From Pedobacter soli (GTDB lineage: Bacteria; Bacteroidota; Bacteroidia; Sphingobacteriales; Sphingobacteriaceae), in contig NZ_FMZH01000005.1 of the NCBI RefSeq assembly GCF_900101435.1, positions 1-64,000 on the forward strand: a stretch of DNA of 64,000 nt, in the 5' to 3' direction. Below the pieces are notes generated by a model. That model saw only the letters and a list, made by a program, of their open reading frames with translations. It was not told the origin of the DNA and ran no database searches. The position numbers and the translations under genes were made by a program. This document shows positions 51,473-60,525 of the stretch, one piece after another. Position 1 is the stretch's first letter. Each line of letters starts with the position of its first letter.

Positions 51473-52318
51473 CTAAAACAACTTGCCAATTACCCGGTAA
51501 CTGATGTTATTGCCATCTACTACCTCTTCGTAATACACATCATCGGGCGAAACAAAATACTTTTCGTTTTTAATGGTTACTTCACGACAACCTTCAGGCA
51601 ATTGATTAATAATATCCCCAATCTGGTGCGTATCAACCGGACCATCAGTGGTGTTTAAAATACCATCTTTTCCTGCTACCACATATACGGTTTTACCATC
51701 AGCATTTTCTTTCTGGGTATAATACACCCCTTTGTACTCATAATAATCTACACCATTAATAGTCACCTGATTGGCATCTGATGGTAAATTTGGCACCTCG
51801 GCACCAACCGGTGGGGTTACCACTTCGTATTGACTATTATTTTGTTGGTAAAACAATCCGCCAGAATAATAAAACTGATTGGCACCAAACCAAAACGGAT
51901 AATAGCCATAAGGCAGTACACCAATTCTGAAACCTAAAAACGGACGGTAAAAATTATAATAGCTATAATATGGCCTGTAATAAGGTCTGCCAAAGCCTGG
52001 GCGGTAACCATAACCTGATCTGTAACCCGGACGATAGCCAACCCCTGGGCGATACCCCGGCCTGTTGTAGCTATATCCCGGACGTTCTGGCCGAACACCT
52101 ACCCTGCCTGGTGAAAAGCTACCACGGCCTGGCGCCTGCATAGATGGCTGACGGGAAATGGAACCTCCTCCTCTCGAAGGTCCGATTGAACCCGAATGGC
52201 CACCACCAGAACCACCACTCCTGCTTGGCCTTTGGGCAGAAACACTTCCTACACTTAAAGTTGTAATCATCGCTGCTGCAGCGAAAACAACCAATCCTTT
52301 ATTTAATAACCTGTTCAT
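51473..52318 (-). CDS. DUF6515 family exported protein
   Basis: This 281-aa protein has a signal peptide (VVFAAAAMITTLSVGSVSAQ), then a Gly/Ser/Arg-rich and Pro/Tyr-rich low-complexity half (about 30-140; repeats of RPGYRPG), and a C-terminal folded part with GVDYYEYKGVYYTQ and KYFVSPDDVYYEEV, the DUF6515 signature. Likely envelope-associated. The low-complexity half suggests a flexible surface spacer. Its terminator is a repeat-family hairpin. Confidence 0.87.
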   Translation of the reverse strand: MNRLLNKGLVVFAAAAMITTLSVGSVSAQRPSRSGGSGGGHSGSIGPSRGGGSISRQPSMQAPGRGSFSPGRVGVRPERPGYSYNRPGYRPGVGYRPGYRSGYGYRPGFGRPYYRPYYSYYNFYRPFLGFRIGVLPYGYYPFWFGANQFYYSGGLFYQQNNSQYEVVTPPVGAEVPNLPSDANQVTINGVDYYEYKGVYYTQKENADGKTVYVVAGKDGILNTTDGPVDTHQIGDIINQLPEGCREVTIKNEKYFVSPDDVYYEEVVDGNNISYRVIGKLF

Positions 52319-52478
52319 TACTTTGTGTTTAATTCGATTATGTATATGACGATGAAAATTCTCAAAAGATTATCCCTTAACAATATTTAACTAAATTTTG
52401 ATATGGCGATGACGAATGCACTTTTCTTTGCTACAAACCTTTTACGGGATGTTTTTTCAGAATCGTACACTAATCTGC

Positions 52479-52486
52479 TATCTTTA
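52479..52486 (+). promoter_or_regulatory. Possible -7 box of the first CocE hydrolase gene
   Basis: TATCTTTA differs by one base from TAnnTTTG and lies 27 nt before the ATG at 52514. The same word occurs before crtZ (19523-19530). Confidence 0.4.
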
Positions 52487-52513
52487 AATTTTATTCCTAA
52501 AAACTAAACTTAA

Positions 52514-54385
52514 ATGAGCTTTTCCAGAATTTTCAGTCTCCTTGTCTGTTTGTTTATTTCAAATGAATTGTTGGCCCAGCAGAGCGATTCGGCGTATGTT
52601 AGAGAAAATTACACCAAAATAGAACGCCAGATCCCCATGCGTGACGGGGTTAAACTATTCACCTCCATTTATATACCCAAAAATCAATCCAAAAAATATC
52701 CGTTTTTAATTAACCGCACACCTTACACCGTTGCACCTTATGGCGCAGACCAGTACAAGTTGAGTTTGGGTAATTTCCCGGCCATGATGCGCGAAGGTTT
52801 CATCTTTGTTTATCAGGATGTACGCGGTCGCTGGATGAGTGAAGGTACCTTTGCCGACATCCGCCCGCAGGTTACAGGTAAAAAAACCAAAACCGCGATT
52901 GATGAAAGCACCGACACCTACGATACCATTGACTGGCTGGTTAAAAACATAAAAGGCAATAATGGTAATGCCGGCATTTACGGCATTTCTTATCCGGGCT
53001 TTTATTCAACTACTTCATTGCCCAATGCCCACCCGGCACTGAAAGCCGTTTCGCCACAGGCACCCGTTACCGATTGGTTTGTGGGCGATGATTTTCACCA
53101 CCGCGGCACACTGTTTCTAATGGATGCCTTCAGCTTTATGAGTAGCTTTGGGGTTCCACGTCCTAAACCCATTACACCTGATAAAGGCCCTAAAGGTTTT
53201 CAGTTCCCCATTCAGGATAACTACCGTTTTTATTTAGAAGCCGGTTCGGTTAAAAATTTAAAAGACCGTTACTTTGCCGACAGCATTAAATTCTGGAACG
53301 ATTTGTTTAAACATTCCAACCTCGATACCTTCTGGAAAGCCCGCTTAATTACCCCTCATTTAACCAACGTTAAACCTGCTGTGATGGTAGTTGGTGGTTT
53401 CTTCGATGCCGAAGATGCTTACGGAACTTTTGCCACTTACAAAGCCATTGAGAAACAAAACCCCAATGCCAATAATATTCTGGTAGCAGGTCCGTGGTTT
53501 CACGGCGGTTGGGTACGCAGCGATGGCTCTTACCTGGGCGATATTAATTTTGGCAAAACCACCAGTGTCGATTACCAGCAACAGTTCGAATTACCTTTCT
53601 TTAAACATTACTTAAAAGGCGAAGGCGATTTTAACCCTGCCGAAGCCAATATCTTTGTAACAGGAAGCAACGATTGGAAGAAATTCAGCACCTGGCCACC
53701 TCAGGAAGTAGAAACTAAAAACCTGTATTTACAACCTAACGGAAAACTGGCTTTTGAAAAAGTTGGTCGTACCGATAGCTGGGACGAATATGTAAGTGAT
53801 CCGAATAATCCCGTACCTTATCAGGATGGTATTCAGGCCAAACGTACCCGCGAGTATATGATCGATGATCAGCGCTTTGCCGCCCGCAGACCCGATGTAA
53901 AAACTTACCAAACCGACGTTTTAACCGAAGATATTACGTTAACCGGCCCTGTTTTGGCCAACTTAGTTGTTTCTACTACCGGAACTGATGCCGATTATGT
54001 GGTAAAACTGATTGATGTGTACCCCGAAGATGCGCCAAACCCCGTACCTAACCCTAAAAACCTGATTATGGGTGGTTACGAAATGCTGGTACGTGGTGAA
54101 ATTATGCGCGGCAAATACCGCAACAGCTTTGAAAAACCCGAGCCTTTCGTACCCGGAGCAATCACCAAGGTAAACTATCCTTTGCCTGATGTGGCCCACA
54201 CCTTTAAAAAAGGACATAAAATCATGATCCAAATTCAGAACTCATGGTTCCCACTGGCCGATCGCAACCCGCAAAAGTTTATGGATATTTACCAGGCAGA
54301 GCCTGGCGATTTCCAGAAAGCAACCCATAAAATTTACCACGACGTGCACAATAGCTCGTTTATTACGGTTTCAGTGTTGAAATAA
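52514..54385 (+). CDS. Exported CocE/NonD-family hydrolase, copy 1
   Basis: This 623-aa alpha/beta-hydrolase of the X-Pro-dipeptidyl-peptidase S15/CocE family has a signal peptide (LLVCLFISNELLAQ). Catalytic Ser is in GISYPGFYS, Asp in GGFFDAEDAYG, His in GPWFHGGW; the family motif QDVRGRW is present, and a C-terminal jelly-roll domain follows (about 400-623). It hydrolyses acyl, ester or peptide substrates, possibly N-acyl or amino-acid esters; not predictable further. A close paralogue follows 180 nt downstream, with hairpin repeats between them. Confidence 0.95.
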   Translation: MSFSRIFSLLVCLFISNELLAQQSDSAYVRENYTKIERQIPMRDGVKLFTSIYIPKNQSKKYPFLINRTPYTVAPYGADQYKLSLGNFPAMMREGFIFVYQDVRGRWMSEGTFADIRPQVTGKKTKTAIDESTDTYDTIDWLVKNIKGNNGNAGIYGISYPGFYSTTSLPNAHPALKAVSPQAPVTDWFVGDDFHHRGTLFLMDAFSFMSSFGVPRPKPITPDKGPKGFQFPIQDNYRFYLEAGSVKNLKDRYFADSIKFWNDLFKHSNLDTFWKARLITPHLTNVKPAVMVVGGFFDAEDAYGTFATYKAIEKQNPNANNILVAGPWFHGGWVRSDGSYLGDINFGKTTSVDYQQQFELPFFKHYLKGEGDFNPAEANIFVTGSNDWKKFSTWPPQEVETKNLYLQPNGKLAFEKVGRTDSWDEYVSDPNNPVPYQDGIQAKRTREYMIDDQRFAARRPDVKTYQTDVLTEDITLTGPVLANLVVSTTGTDADYVVKLIDVYPEDAPNPVPNPKNLIMGGYEMLVRGEIMRGKYRNSFEKPEPFVPGAITKVNYPLPDVAHTFKKGHKIMIQIQNSWFPLADRNPQKFMDIYQAEPGDFQKATHKIYHDVHNSSFITVSVLK

Positions 54386-54400
54386 ATTTTGTCTGTCCCT

Positions 54401-54441
54401 CGGTTCGTGTCCGCACGAACCGATGAAGCGGACACGAACCG
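54401..54441. repeat. GGTTCGTG hairpin with alternative pairing
   Basis: CGGTTCGTG (54401-54409), loop TCCG, CACGAACCG (54414-54422) forms a 9-bp stem. The left arm extended to CGGTTCGTGTCC can instead pair over 12 bp with GGACACGAACCG at 54430-54441. A decayed copy lies at 54517-54536 (TTGGTT, TCTC, CACGAACCAA). Confidence 0.8.
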
Positions 54442-54565
54442 GAGCGCAGGATCGAAGCCAAATAAATAAATTTAATACTAACTTTAATCTCAATAAAATA
54501 AACATAACCCGCTTTGTTGGTTTCTCCACGAACCAAAAGCAAACCAACTTACTTATTCTTAAAAA

Positions 54566-56431
54566 ATGAAATACTTTAAACTCCTGATCATCCTGCTTTC
54601 GGCATCTTCTGCCTATGCGCAAAGCGATGCCAATTATCCCAAAGCTAACTATACCAAAAAGGAAGTTTACATTCCCATGCGCGATGGCGTTAAACTTTTT
54701 ACCGCCATTTACACCCCTAAAGACGCGGCTAAGAACAAAAAATATCCCATGATTATGCAGCGTACCTGTTACAGCGTAGCACCTTATGGCGAAGATAAAT
54801 TCCCTGCACGTTTAGGTCCTTCAGAACTGATGATGAAAGAGGGTTACATTGTGGTTTATCAGGATGTACGTGGCCGCTGGAAAAGTGAAGGCACCTGGAC
54901 CAACATGACACCAGTGATCGACAATAAAAAAACCAAAAAAGATGTAGATGAAGGCTCAGATACTTATGACACCGTCGATTGGCTGGTTAAAAATGTAGCC
55001 AACAACAATGGTAAAGTTGGTCAGTGGGGTATTTCTTACCCTGGTTTTTACACCGCAGCTGGTATTTTAAGTAATCACCCTGCTTTAAAAGCATCTTCAC
55101 CACAGGCACCCATTTCTGATTTCTTTTTCGATGATTTCCACCACAACGGCTCATTTTTACAGAGTTACTTTTCTACCTTCCCGGTATTTGGGGTACAAAA
55201 AACAGATACTACTTCTAAGGCCTGGTACAATCACCAGTTAATTAACCCTAAAACCAAAGATGGCTACCAGTTTGCGCTAGACCTTGGCCCGTTAACCAAT
55301 GCCGATAAATATTATAAAGACAACTTTTTCTGGCAGGAAACTGTAAATCATCCCAATTACGACGAGTTTTGGCAAAAACGGGGTCTGTTAAAGCACTACA
55401 GTACCGTTAAGCCTGCTGTAATGGTAGTTGGTGGCTGGTACGATGCCGAAGATTTATCCGGTCCGCTAAACATTTACAAAACTATCGAAAAGAAAAACCC
55501 AAATGCGTACAACACCATCGTAATGGGACCATTTGGCCACGGCAGATGGAGCCGCGAAACCGGCCACACCATGCACAGCAATGTGTATTTTGGCGATAGC
55601 ATTGCTACCTTCTACCAAAAAAATATCGAAGCCAAATTCTTTAACCACTTTTTAAAAGGCAATGGCGATCCAAATTCTGGCTTACCTGAGGCTTACATGT
55701 TCGATACCGGTAAAAAAGAATGGGAAACCTTTAGCAAATGGCCTACCGAAAAAGCCAGCAAACAAAAACTGTATTTAGGTGCCGATGGTAAGCTGAGCAT
55801 GACCGCTCCGGCTGCAACAGGCTCGGTTAATTACATCAGCGATCCGCTAAAACCAGTTCCATATACCGAAGATTTAACTACTACGCTTGGTTTCACTCCG
55901 CACAATTACATGAGCGAAGATCAGCGTTTTGCCGGCCGCCGTCCTGATGTTTTGGTTTTCCAGACCGATGTATTGGATAACGATATCACTTTAGGTGGCG
56001 AAATCATGTCGCACCTTAAAATTGCAACCACAGGTACCGATGCCGATTTCATTGTGAAGTTAATTGATGTGTACCCTGCCGATGAGCCTAACAACCCTTA
56101 CATACCGAACAAAAACATCATTTTAAGCAACTACTGGCAAATGGTGCGTTCGGAAGTAATGCCGGCACGTTTCCGTAACAGTTTCGAAAAGCCCGAAGCT
56201 TTGGTAGCGAACCAAAAAACCGATGTAAATTTCAGGCTGCAGGATGTATTGCACACCTTTAAAAAAGGACACCGCATCATGATTCAGGTGCAAAGTACAG
56301 CCTTCCCCTTGTTTGCCCGCAACCCACAAAAATTTGTAGATAACCCTTATAAAGCAACCGAAGCCGATTATATTAAAGCCACACAAACCGTGTTTAACGA
56401 CAGCTTTATCGAAGTTGATGTAATTAAATAG
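54566..56431 (+). CDS. Exported CocE/NonD-family hydrolase, copy 2
   Basis: This 621-aa paralogue of the preceding gene has the same layout: signal peptide (LLIILLSASSAYAQ), Ser in WGISYPGFYT, Asp in GGWYDAEDLSG, His in GPFGHGRW, family motif QDVRGRW and the C-terminal jelly-roll. It arose by tandem duplication; differences are spread through the protein, so the copies are old. It precedes an M1 aminopeptidase, which suggests a peptide- or amide-degrading role for the trio. Confidence 0.95.
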   Translation: MKYFKLLIILLSASSAYAQSDANYPKANYTKKEVYIPMRDGVKLFTAIYTPKDAAKNKKYPMIMQRTCYSVAPYGEDKFPARLGPSELMMKEGYIVVYQDVRGRWKSEGTWTNMTPVIDNKKTKKDVDEGSDTYDTVDWLVKNVANNNGKVGQWGISYPGFYTAAGILSNHPALKASSPQAPISDFFFDDFHHNGSFLQSYFSTFPVFGVQKTDTTSKAWYNHQLINPKTKDGYQFALDLGPLTNADKYYKDNFFWQETVNHPNYDEFWQKRGLLKHYSTVKPAVMVVGGWYDAEDLSGPLNIYKTIEKKNPNAYNTIVMGPFGHGRWSRETGHTMHSNVYFGDSIATFYQKNIEAKFFNHFLKGNGDPNSGLPEAYMFDTGKKEWETFSKWPTEKASKQKLYLGADGKLSMTAPAATGSVNYISDPLKPVPYTEDLTTTLGFTPHNYMSEDQRFAGRRPDVLVFQTDVLDNDITLGGEIMSHLKIATTGTDADFIVKLIDVYPADEPNNPYIPNKNIILSNYWQMVRSEVMPARFRNSFEKPEALVANQKTDVNFRLQDVLHTFKKGHRIMIQVQSTAFPLFARNPQKFVDNPYKATEADYIKATQTVFNDSFIEVDVIK

Positions 56432-56439
56432 ATAGGTGT

Positions 56440-56481
56440 GGCCGCGCCCCGGTTCGTGTCATCACGAACCGGGGCGCGGCC
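56440..56481. repeat. Perfect 19-bp GC-rich hairpin, GGTTCGTG family
   Basis: The arms at 56440-56458 and 56463-56481 are exact complements; both contain GCGCCCCGGTTCGTG or its complement. The loop is TCAT. It starts 9 nt after the second CocE stop and ends 20 nt before the M1 peptidase ATG. No T run follows. It shares its core with 54401-54441 and 33229-33250. Confidence 0.9.
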
Positions 56482-56501
56482 AACTGCCAAATAAAAAACA
56501 A

Positions 56502-58154
56502 ATGAAAAAACTATTCACCATTTTAGCCCTGGCTTGCAGCATCTCAGGTTTGCAGGCGCAAATGCTGGGCAAAAACCAGGTCAACTCGCGTGCCGACAGT
56601 CTGCGTGGAACCCTCACCCCGCTGCGTACCTGTTACGATATCAATTATTACCATTTAGATGTGAAAATTGATATCGACCAGAAATCAGTTAGCGGCAGCA
56701 ATGAATTTGCTTTCACAGCCACACAGGATTTCACCAAACTGCAGTTCGATCTTTTCGATAACCTTAAAGTAGAAAAAGTAGTGTACAAAGGCACCGAACT
56801 CCCTTTTAAAAGAGAATACAATGCGGTTTTTGTAACCTTCCCTAAGGCAGTAAAAAAAGGAAGTAAGGATAAGTTCACCGTTTTTTATTCAGGCAACCCT
56901 GTTGTAGCCAAAACACCACCCTGGGATGGCGGTTTCATTTTCAAGAAAGACAGCGCCAGCAATCCTTTCGTTTCTGTAGCCTGCCAGGGTTTGGGCGCCA
57001 GCTGCTGGTGGCCAAATAAAGATCACCAGAGTGATGAGGTAGACAGTATGCTCATTAGTATTTCTGTTCCCAATACTTTACAGGAAATATCTAACGGCCG
57101 GTTAAGGAATACTGTTGATAAACCTGACGGCTACAAGCAGTACAACTGGTTTGTGGGCAACCCGATCAACAACTATGATGTTAGCTTTTACATTGGCAAA
57201 TACGCCCATTGGGAAGATAGCTATAACGGTGAAAACGGAAAGCTGACCATCGATTACTGGGCTCTGCAAACCGACAGCGCCAAAGCACGCCCGCACTGGG
57301 ATGCCGATGTTAAACCCATGCTAAAATGTTTCGAATACTGGTTTGGTCCTTACCCATGGTATAAAGATGGCTACAAGCTCGTTCAGGCACCACACCTGGG
57401 CATGGAACACCAAAGTGCTGTAGCTTATGGTAACCAGTTTAAACAAGGCTATCTGGGCAGGGATTTAAGCGGCACCGGACATGGTTTAAAATGGGATTTC
57501 ATCACCATCCACGAAAGCGGTCACGAGTGGTTTGGCAATAACATTACCTCAAAAGATATTGCCGATATGTGGGTGCACGAAGGTTTTACCAATTACTCGG
57601 AAGTATTGTTTACCGAGTGTACCGAAAATAAAGCTGCTGCCGATGAATATGTAATCGGATTGCAGAAAGGCATCCGCAACGATATTCCCGTTATTGGCCC
57701 CTACGGTGTAAACAAAGAAGGTTCCGGCGATATGTATCCTAAAGGCGCCAACCTCATCAGCACCATCCGCCAGCTCATGAATAACGACGAAAAATTCAGA
57801 CAGCTGTTGCGTGGTTTAAACAAAACCTTTTATCACCAGACCGTAACCACTGCACAGATTGAGCAATATATGGCCAAACAAAGTGGTTTAAAATTAGATA
57901 AGATCTTTGATCAGTATTTACGCCATACCCAAATCCCGGCACTCGAATACAAGATCAGCAACAACACGCTATCTTACCGTTGGGTAACCGATGTTAAAGG
58001 TTTTGATATGCCGGTAAGGGTAACACTAAAATCAGGAGCTTACACTTTAATTAAGCCCACTAACGATTGGAAAACCATTCCGGTAGATGCAAGCGTAACG
58101 GCAGAAAATTTCAAACACGATCCCCTGTTTTATATTAATATTAAGAAGGGTTAG
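56502..58154 (+). CDS. M1-family aminopeptidase (gluzincin), exported
   Basis: This is a ~550-aa zinc metallopeptidase from the ATG at 56502, giving a signal peptide (MKKLFTILALACSISGLQAQ). An upstream in-frame ATG at 56436 would read through the GC-rich hairpin and is unlikely. Zn site: HESGHEWFGN, followed 18 residues after the second His by the third ligand Glu (MWVHEGFTNYSE). The family exopeptidase motif appears as HLGMEHQSAVAYG, replacing GAMEN. It removes N-terminal residues from peptides outside the cytoplasm. It follows two CocE-type hydrolases in the same direction. Confidence 0.93.
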   Translation: MKKLFTILALACSISGLQAQMLGKNQVNSRADSLRGTLTPLRTCYDINYYHLDVKIDIDQKSVSGSNEFAFTATQDFTKLQFDLFDNLKVEKVVYKGTELPFKREYNAVFVTFPKAVKKGSKDKFTVFYSGNPVVAKTPPWDGGFIFKKDSASNPFVSVACQGLGASCWWPNKDHQSDEVDSMLISISVPNTLQEISNGRLRNTVDKPDGYKQYNWFVGNPINNYDVSFYIGKYAHWEDSYNGENGKLTIDYWALQTDSAKARPHWDADVKPMLKCFEYWFGPYPWYKDGYKLVQAPHLGMEHQSAVAYGNQFKQGYLGRDLSGTGHGLKWDFITIHESGHEWFGNNITSKDIADMWVHEGFTNYSEVLFTECTENKAAADEYVIGLQKGIRNDIPVIGPYGVNKEGSGDMYPKGANLISTIRQLMNNDEKFRQLLRGLNKTFYHQTVTTAQIEQYMAKQSGLKLDKIFDQYLRHTQIPALEYKISNNTLSYRWVTDVKGFDMPVRVTLKSGAYTLIKPTNDWKTIPVDASVTAENFKHDPLFYINIKKG

Positions 58155-58164
58155 CACGTTTACA

Positions 58165-58195
58165 GAGCAGTCAAGTTTTAAAAACTTGACTGCTC
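58165..58195. repeat. Long palindrome after M1 peptidase gene
   Basis: Two 15-nt complementary arms around a single A. The 3' side lacks a T run, so it is a weak terminator at best; it may protect the mRNA 3' end. Confidence 0.7.
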
Positions 58196-58212
58196 TCAGC
58201 TTACTTGAGGTG

Positions 58213-58277
58213 AGGTCAGATGTTCCCATCTGACCTTAAATCCTCAGCAAAAAGTGTCAGATAGCAATATCTGACAC
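58213..58277. repeat. Two 10-4-10 hairpins
   Basis: AGGTCAGATG, TTCC, CATCTGACCT (58213-58236) and GTGTCAGATA, GCAA, TATCTGACAC (58254-58277). Both stems are perfect, with the same arm and loop lengths as the hairpins at 51367-51390 and 51425-51448. Confidence 0.85.
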
Positions 58278-58676
58278 CACTAGCGTGATGTGCTTGACGA
58301 ATTAAAGAAACGCTTCACAAAGTATTTAATTAGATTATTCGGCAGGCTGTCGATATTATTTGTTTGTGCATTTCCACCCAACCAGGCCTTCGCATCGTAC
58401 CTCCGTTCTACTTAAATTCGGCCTAATAAATTTTTCGGGTTGCAGCAACCCAGCCAAACCACTGCCTTTGAAAGAAAAATTTTCAGCCGACGTTTTTTGG
58501 TTCTTTTTGACGCCAAAAAGAAGGAGCCCTTCGGCGGCGGCGAGCCGAGGCAAGACTGTGCTGTAAGACAAAAAAAGTTACATATTTTTCACTTTATGCA
58601 ACTTTTTGCCCAAACTACCGTCTTATAAGCTGAACACATTATTCATTATCATTAAAGACCTATAAAATCTATAAAC

Positions 58677-59408
58677 ATGAAAAAATTATTTGCCCTTTTA
58701 TTAGCCTCATTAACATTAACTTCAGGTATCAGCATTGCTGCTACAGCACATACTCAACCCAATACGGCAAGCTATCAGAAAGATGATAGAGATGTGAAAA
58801 ATTTTAATGGTGTGGCCTCTGCAGGCCCTATTAATGTAATTGTAACTTTGGGTAATACCGAGAGCTGCCGTTTAGAAGGCGATGCCGATGCACTTGCCAC
58901 AATTGTTACCGAAGTAAAAAGTGGTGTTTTGGTAATCCGTCCGCAAACCAGCATCAGAAGCTGGTCTAACAAATATGATGGTAAAAAAATTACCGCTTAC
59001 GTAACTGCAAAAGAACTGGCCAGCTTAACTGTTAGCGGCGATGGAGGTATAACCGTTAACGGAAAAATCAGCACTGGAAGCTTAACCACTACAGTTAGCG
59101 GTTCGGGTAGCATCAAAGCTGCTGCCGATGTAGATAACTATAGCGGTGTTATCAGTGGTTCAGGTTCAATTAACATTACCGGGGGTGCCGATCATGCCAA
59201 AGTGGTAATCAGCAGCTCTGGCGCTTTTGCAGGTAAATCTTTTGCTGTAAAAACATTAACTACTACCATTAGCGGATCAGGAACGGTTAATATCGCTGTT
59301 GATGAAAGCATCAGAGCCGTAATCAGCGGCTCAGGAAGCGTAAACTATTCAGGCAACCCAACCGTTGATAAAACGGTAATCGGATCAGGAAAAGTAAGAA
59401 AAGTATAA
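58677..59408 (+). CDS. Head-GIN (DUF2807) domain exported protein
   Basis: This 243-aa protein has a signal peptide (about residues 1-24) and a short linker, then a DUF2807 beta-helix made of repeated turns with SGSG steps (TVSGSGSIKAA, VISGSGSINIT, TISGSGTVNIA, VISGSGSVNYS). The conserved N-terminal FNGVASAGPINV segment is the domain start. It is placed at the cell surface or in the periplasm; proposed roles such as adhesion are unproven. It has its own strong terminator. Confidence 0.93.
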   Translation: MKKLFALLLASLTLTSGISIAATAHTQPNTASYQKDDRDVKNFNGVASAGPINVIVTLGNTESCRLEGDADALATIVTEVKSGVLVIRPQTSIRSWSNKYDGKKITAYVTAKELASLTVSGDGGITVNGKISTGSLTTTVSGSGSIKAAADVDNYSGVISGSGSINITGGADHAKVVISSSGAFAGKSFAVKTLTTTISGSGTVNIAVDESIRAVISGSGSVNYSGNPTVDKTVIGSGKVRKV

Positions 59409-59432
59409 GCCTGATAAAACCTTTTTTAAAGC

Positions 59433-59464
59433 ACGTCCCGGAGCAATTCGGGACGTTTTTTTTT
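59433..59464 (+). terminator. Terminator of head-GIN gene
   Basis: ACGTCCCG/CGGGACGT stem, followed by nine T. Confidence 0.94.
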
Positions 59465-59579
59465 GTGTGGAACCAAGAAACCACAACACCTTCCTTAAAT
59501 AATATTACCCGTTTACATTTGAACTAGCCATAACATCATTCAGATATTTAGTAATAAAATCTCCCACTATATCCAAAAC

Positions 59580-60470
59580 ATGCTACATTTAGGCATGAAT
59601 TTATTCAACCCATTTAAAAAGAAAAACACAACAGTAGAAAAGATTGAGCCTATAGCTGAAGATAACCAGCCTCACAATTTGCCGGAAATGCTCATGACCA
59701 AGCTTTTATTTTCTGGCAAACCCAGTCTCAATGCCGATCAGATTTTAGCCGAACTCAAAAAACACATTCCCAATATAGATCACTCATTTGCTGTAAGCAG
59801 CCTTATTTTCTCCTTTCCGGATTATCCTGTTCAACTGGCCGATGCTACTATTCCTGCACAGCTCAATATCCTGATACCCGACAGAAACGAAGCCGGTGTG
59901 GGTCTTCCCGATACCGCATTTACCCAAAACTGGCACTGGCCCGAAGCAAATGATATAGCAAAAAATTGTCAATACGAAATACTGATTACCGATTTAATGT
60001 CGAGAAGCTTACCCTATAAAACACGTGTAAACCTCTTCATGGATTTCCTTACAGCCGTAATCAGGGTTACACAGCCCGATTCGGTATATACCTTTCACGG
60101 CGATAAGCTATTAAACCCGGTGGCCATTACTAACCTTTGGGATAACGATAAAACACAGGCATTGTATGCCCTCTGCAACGTTAGGCTTTTCAATGTAAGC
60201 AACGATCCTCAAAACCGCGAGTTACTGATGGATACCATTGGCATGCATGCTTTAGGTCTGCCCGATTTCCAGATTAGGTTTACAGGCTTAAATGAAAACG
60301 AAATGGCCAATTTAATGTGGACTTACGCCTATCACGTTTACGAATACGGTGACATTATTGAAGACGGAGAAACGATTGAAGGATTAACAGCTGGTTCGAA
60401 ATGGAAATGTGTAAAACAACTTTCGCTGGTTGCCCCCGAAAGGATTGTAATAAACATTATTCCAAGATAA
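59580..60470 (+). CDS. DUF4261 domain protein
   Basis: About 296 aa from ATG 59580; Met6 (59595) is an equally good start (MNLFNPFKKK). No signal peptide. The C-terminal half has the DUF4261 pattern MDTIGMHALGLPDFQIRF, preceded by an FPDYPVQLADATIPAQ strand region. The function of DUF4261 is unknown; it appears near polymorphic-toxin immunity genes in many bacteria. The next gene, 55 nt on, codes for another immunity-like domain (DUF2185). Confidence 0.8.
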   Translation: MLHLGMNLFNPFKKKNTTVEKIEPIAEDNQPHNLPEMLMTKLLFSGKPSLNADQILAELKKHIPNIDHSFAVSSLIFSFPDYPVQLADATIPAQLNILIPDRNEAGVGLPDTAFTQNWHWPEANDIAKNCQYEILITDLMSRSLPYKTRVNLFMDFLTAVIRVTQPDSVYTFHGDKLLNPVAITNLWDNDKTQALYALCNVRLFNVSNDPQNRELLMDTIGMHALGLPDFQIRFTGLNENEMANLMWTYAYHVYEYGDIIEDGETIEGLTAGSKWKCVKQLSLVAPERIVINIIPR

Positions 60471-60525
60471 GCGCATTTAAATTACCAATTTCAGGGTCTC
60501 TTCCAACATCTTACAGCTAAAACAA

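Larger units (their letters stand above)
58155..58676. other. Intergenic region with three hairpins and a dispersed repeat
   Basis: A 15-bp palindrome (58165-58195, GAGCAGTCAAGTTTT and complement) is followed by two 10-4-10 hairpins. From about 58360 to 58620 there is a GC-richer repeat-like stretch (TTTTTGACGCCAAAAAG, CTTCGGCGGCGGCGAG) with open frames on both strands that I read as non-coding. Confidence 0.6.

Noticed and set aside
58356..58628. Three overlapping small open frames on both strands
   Set aside because: They read a repeat-like intergenic stretch with mirror symmetry (GACGCCAAAAAG and similar); no ribosome site or conserved domain.
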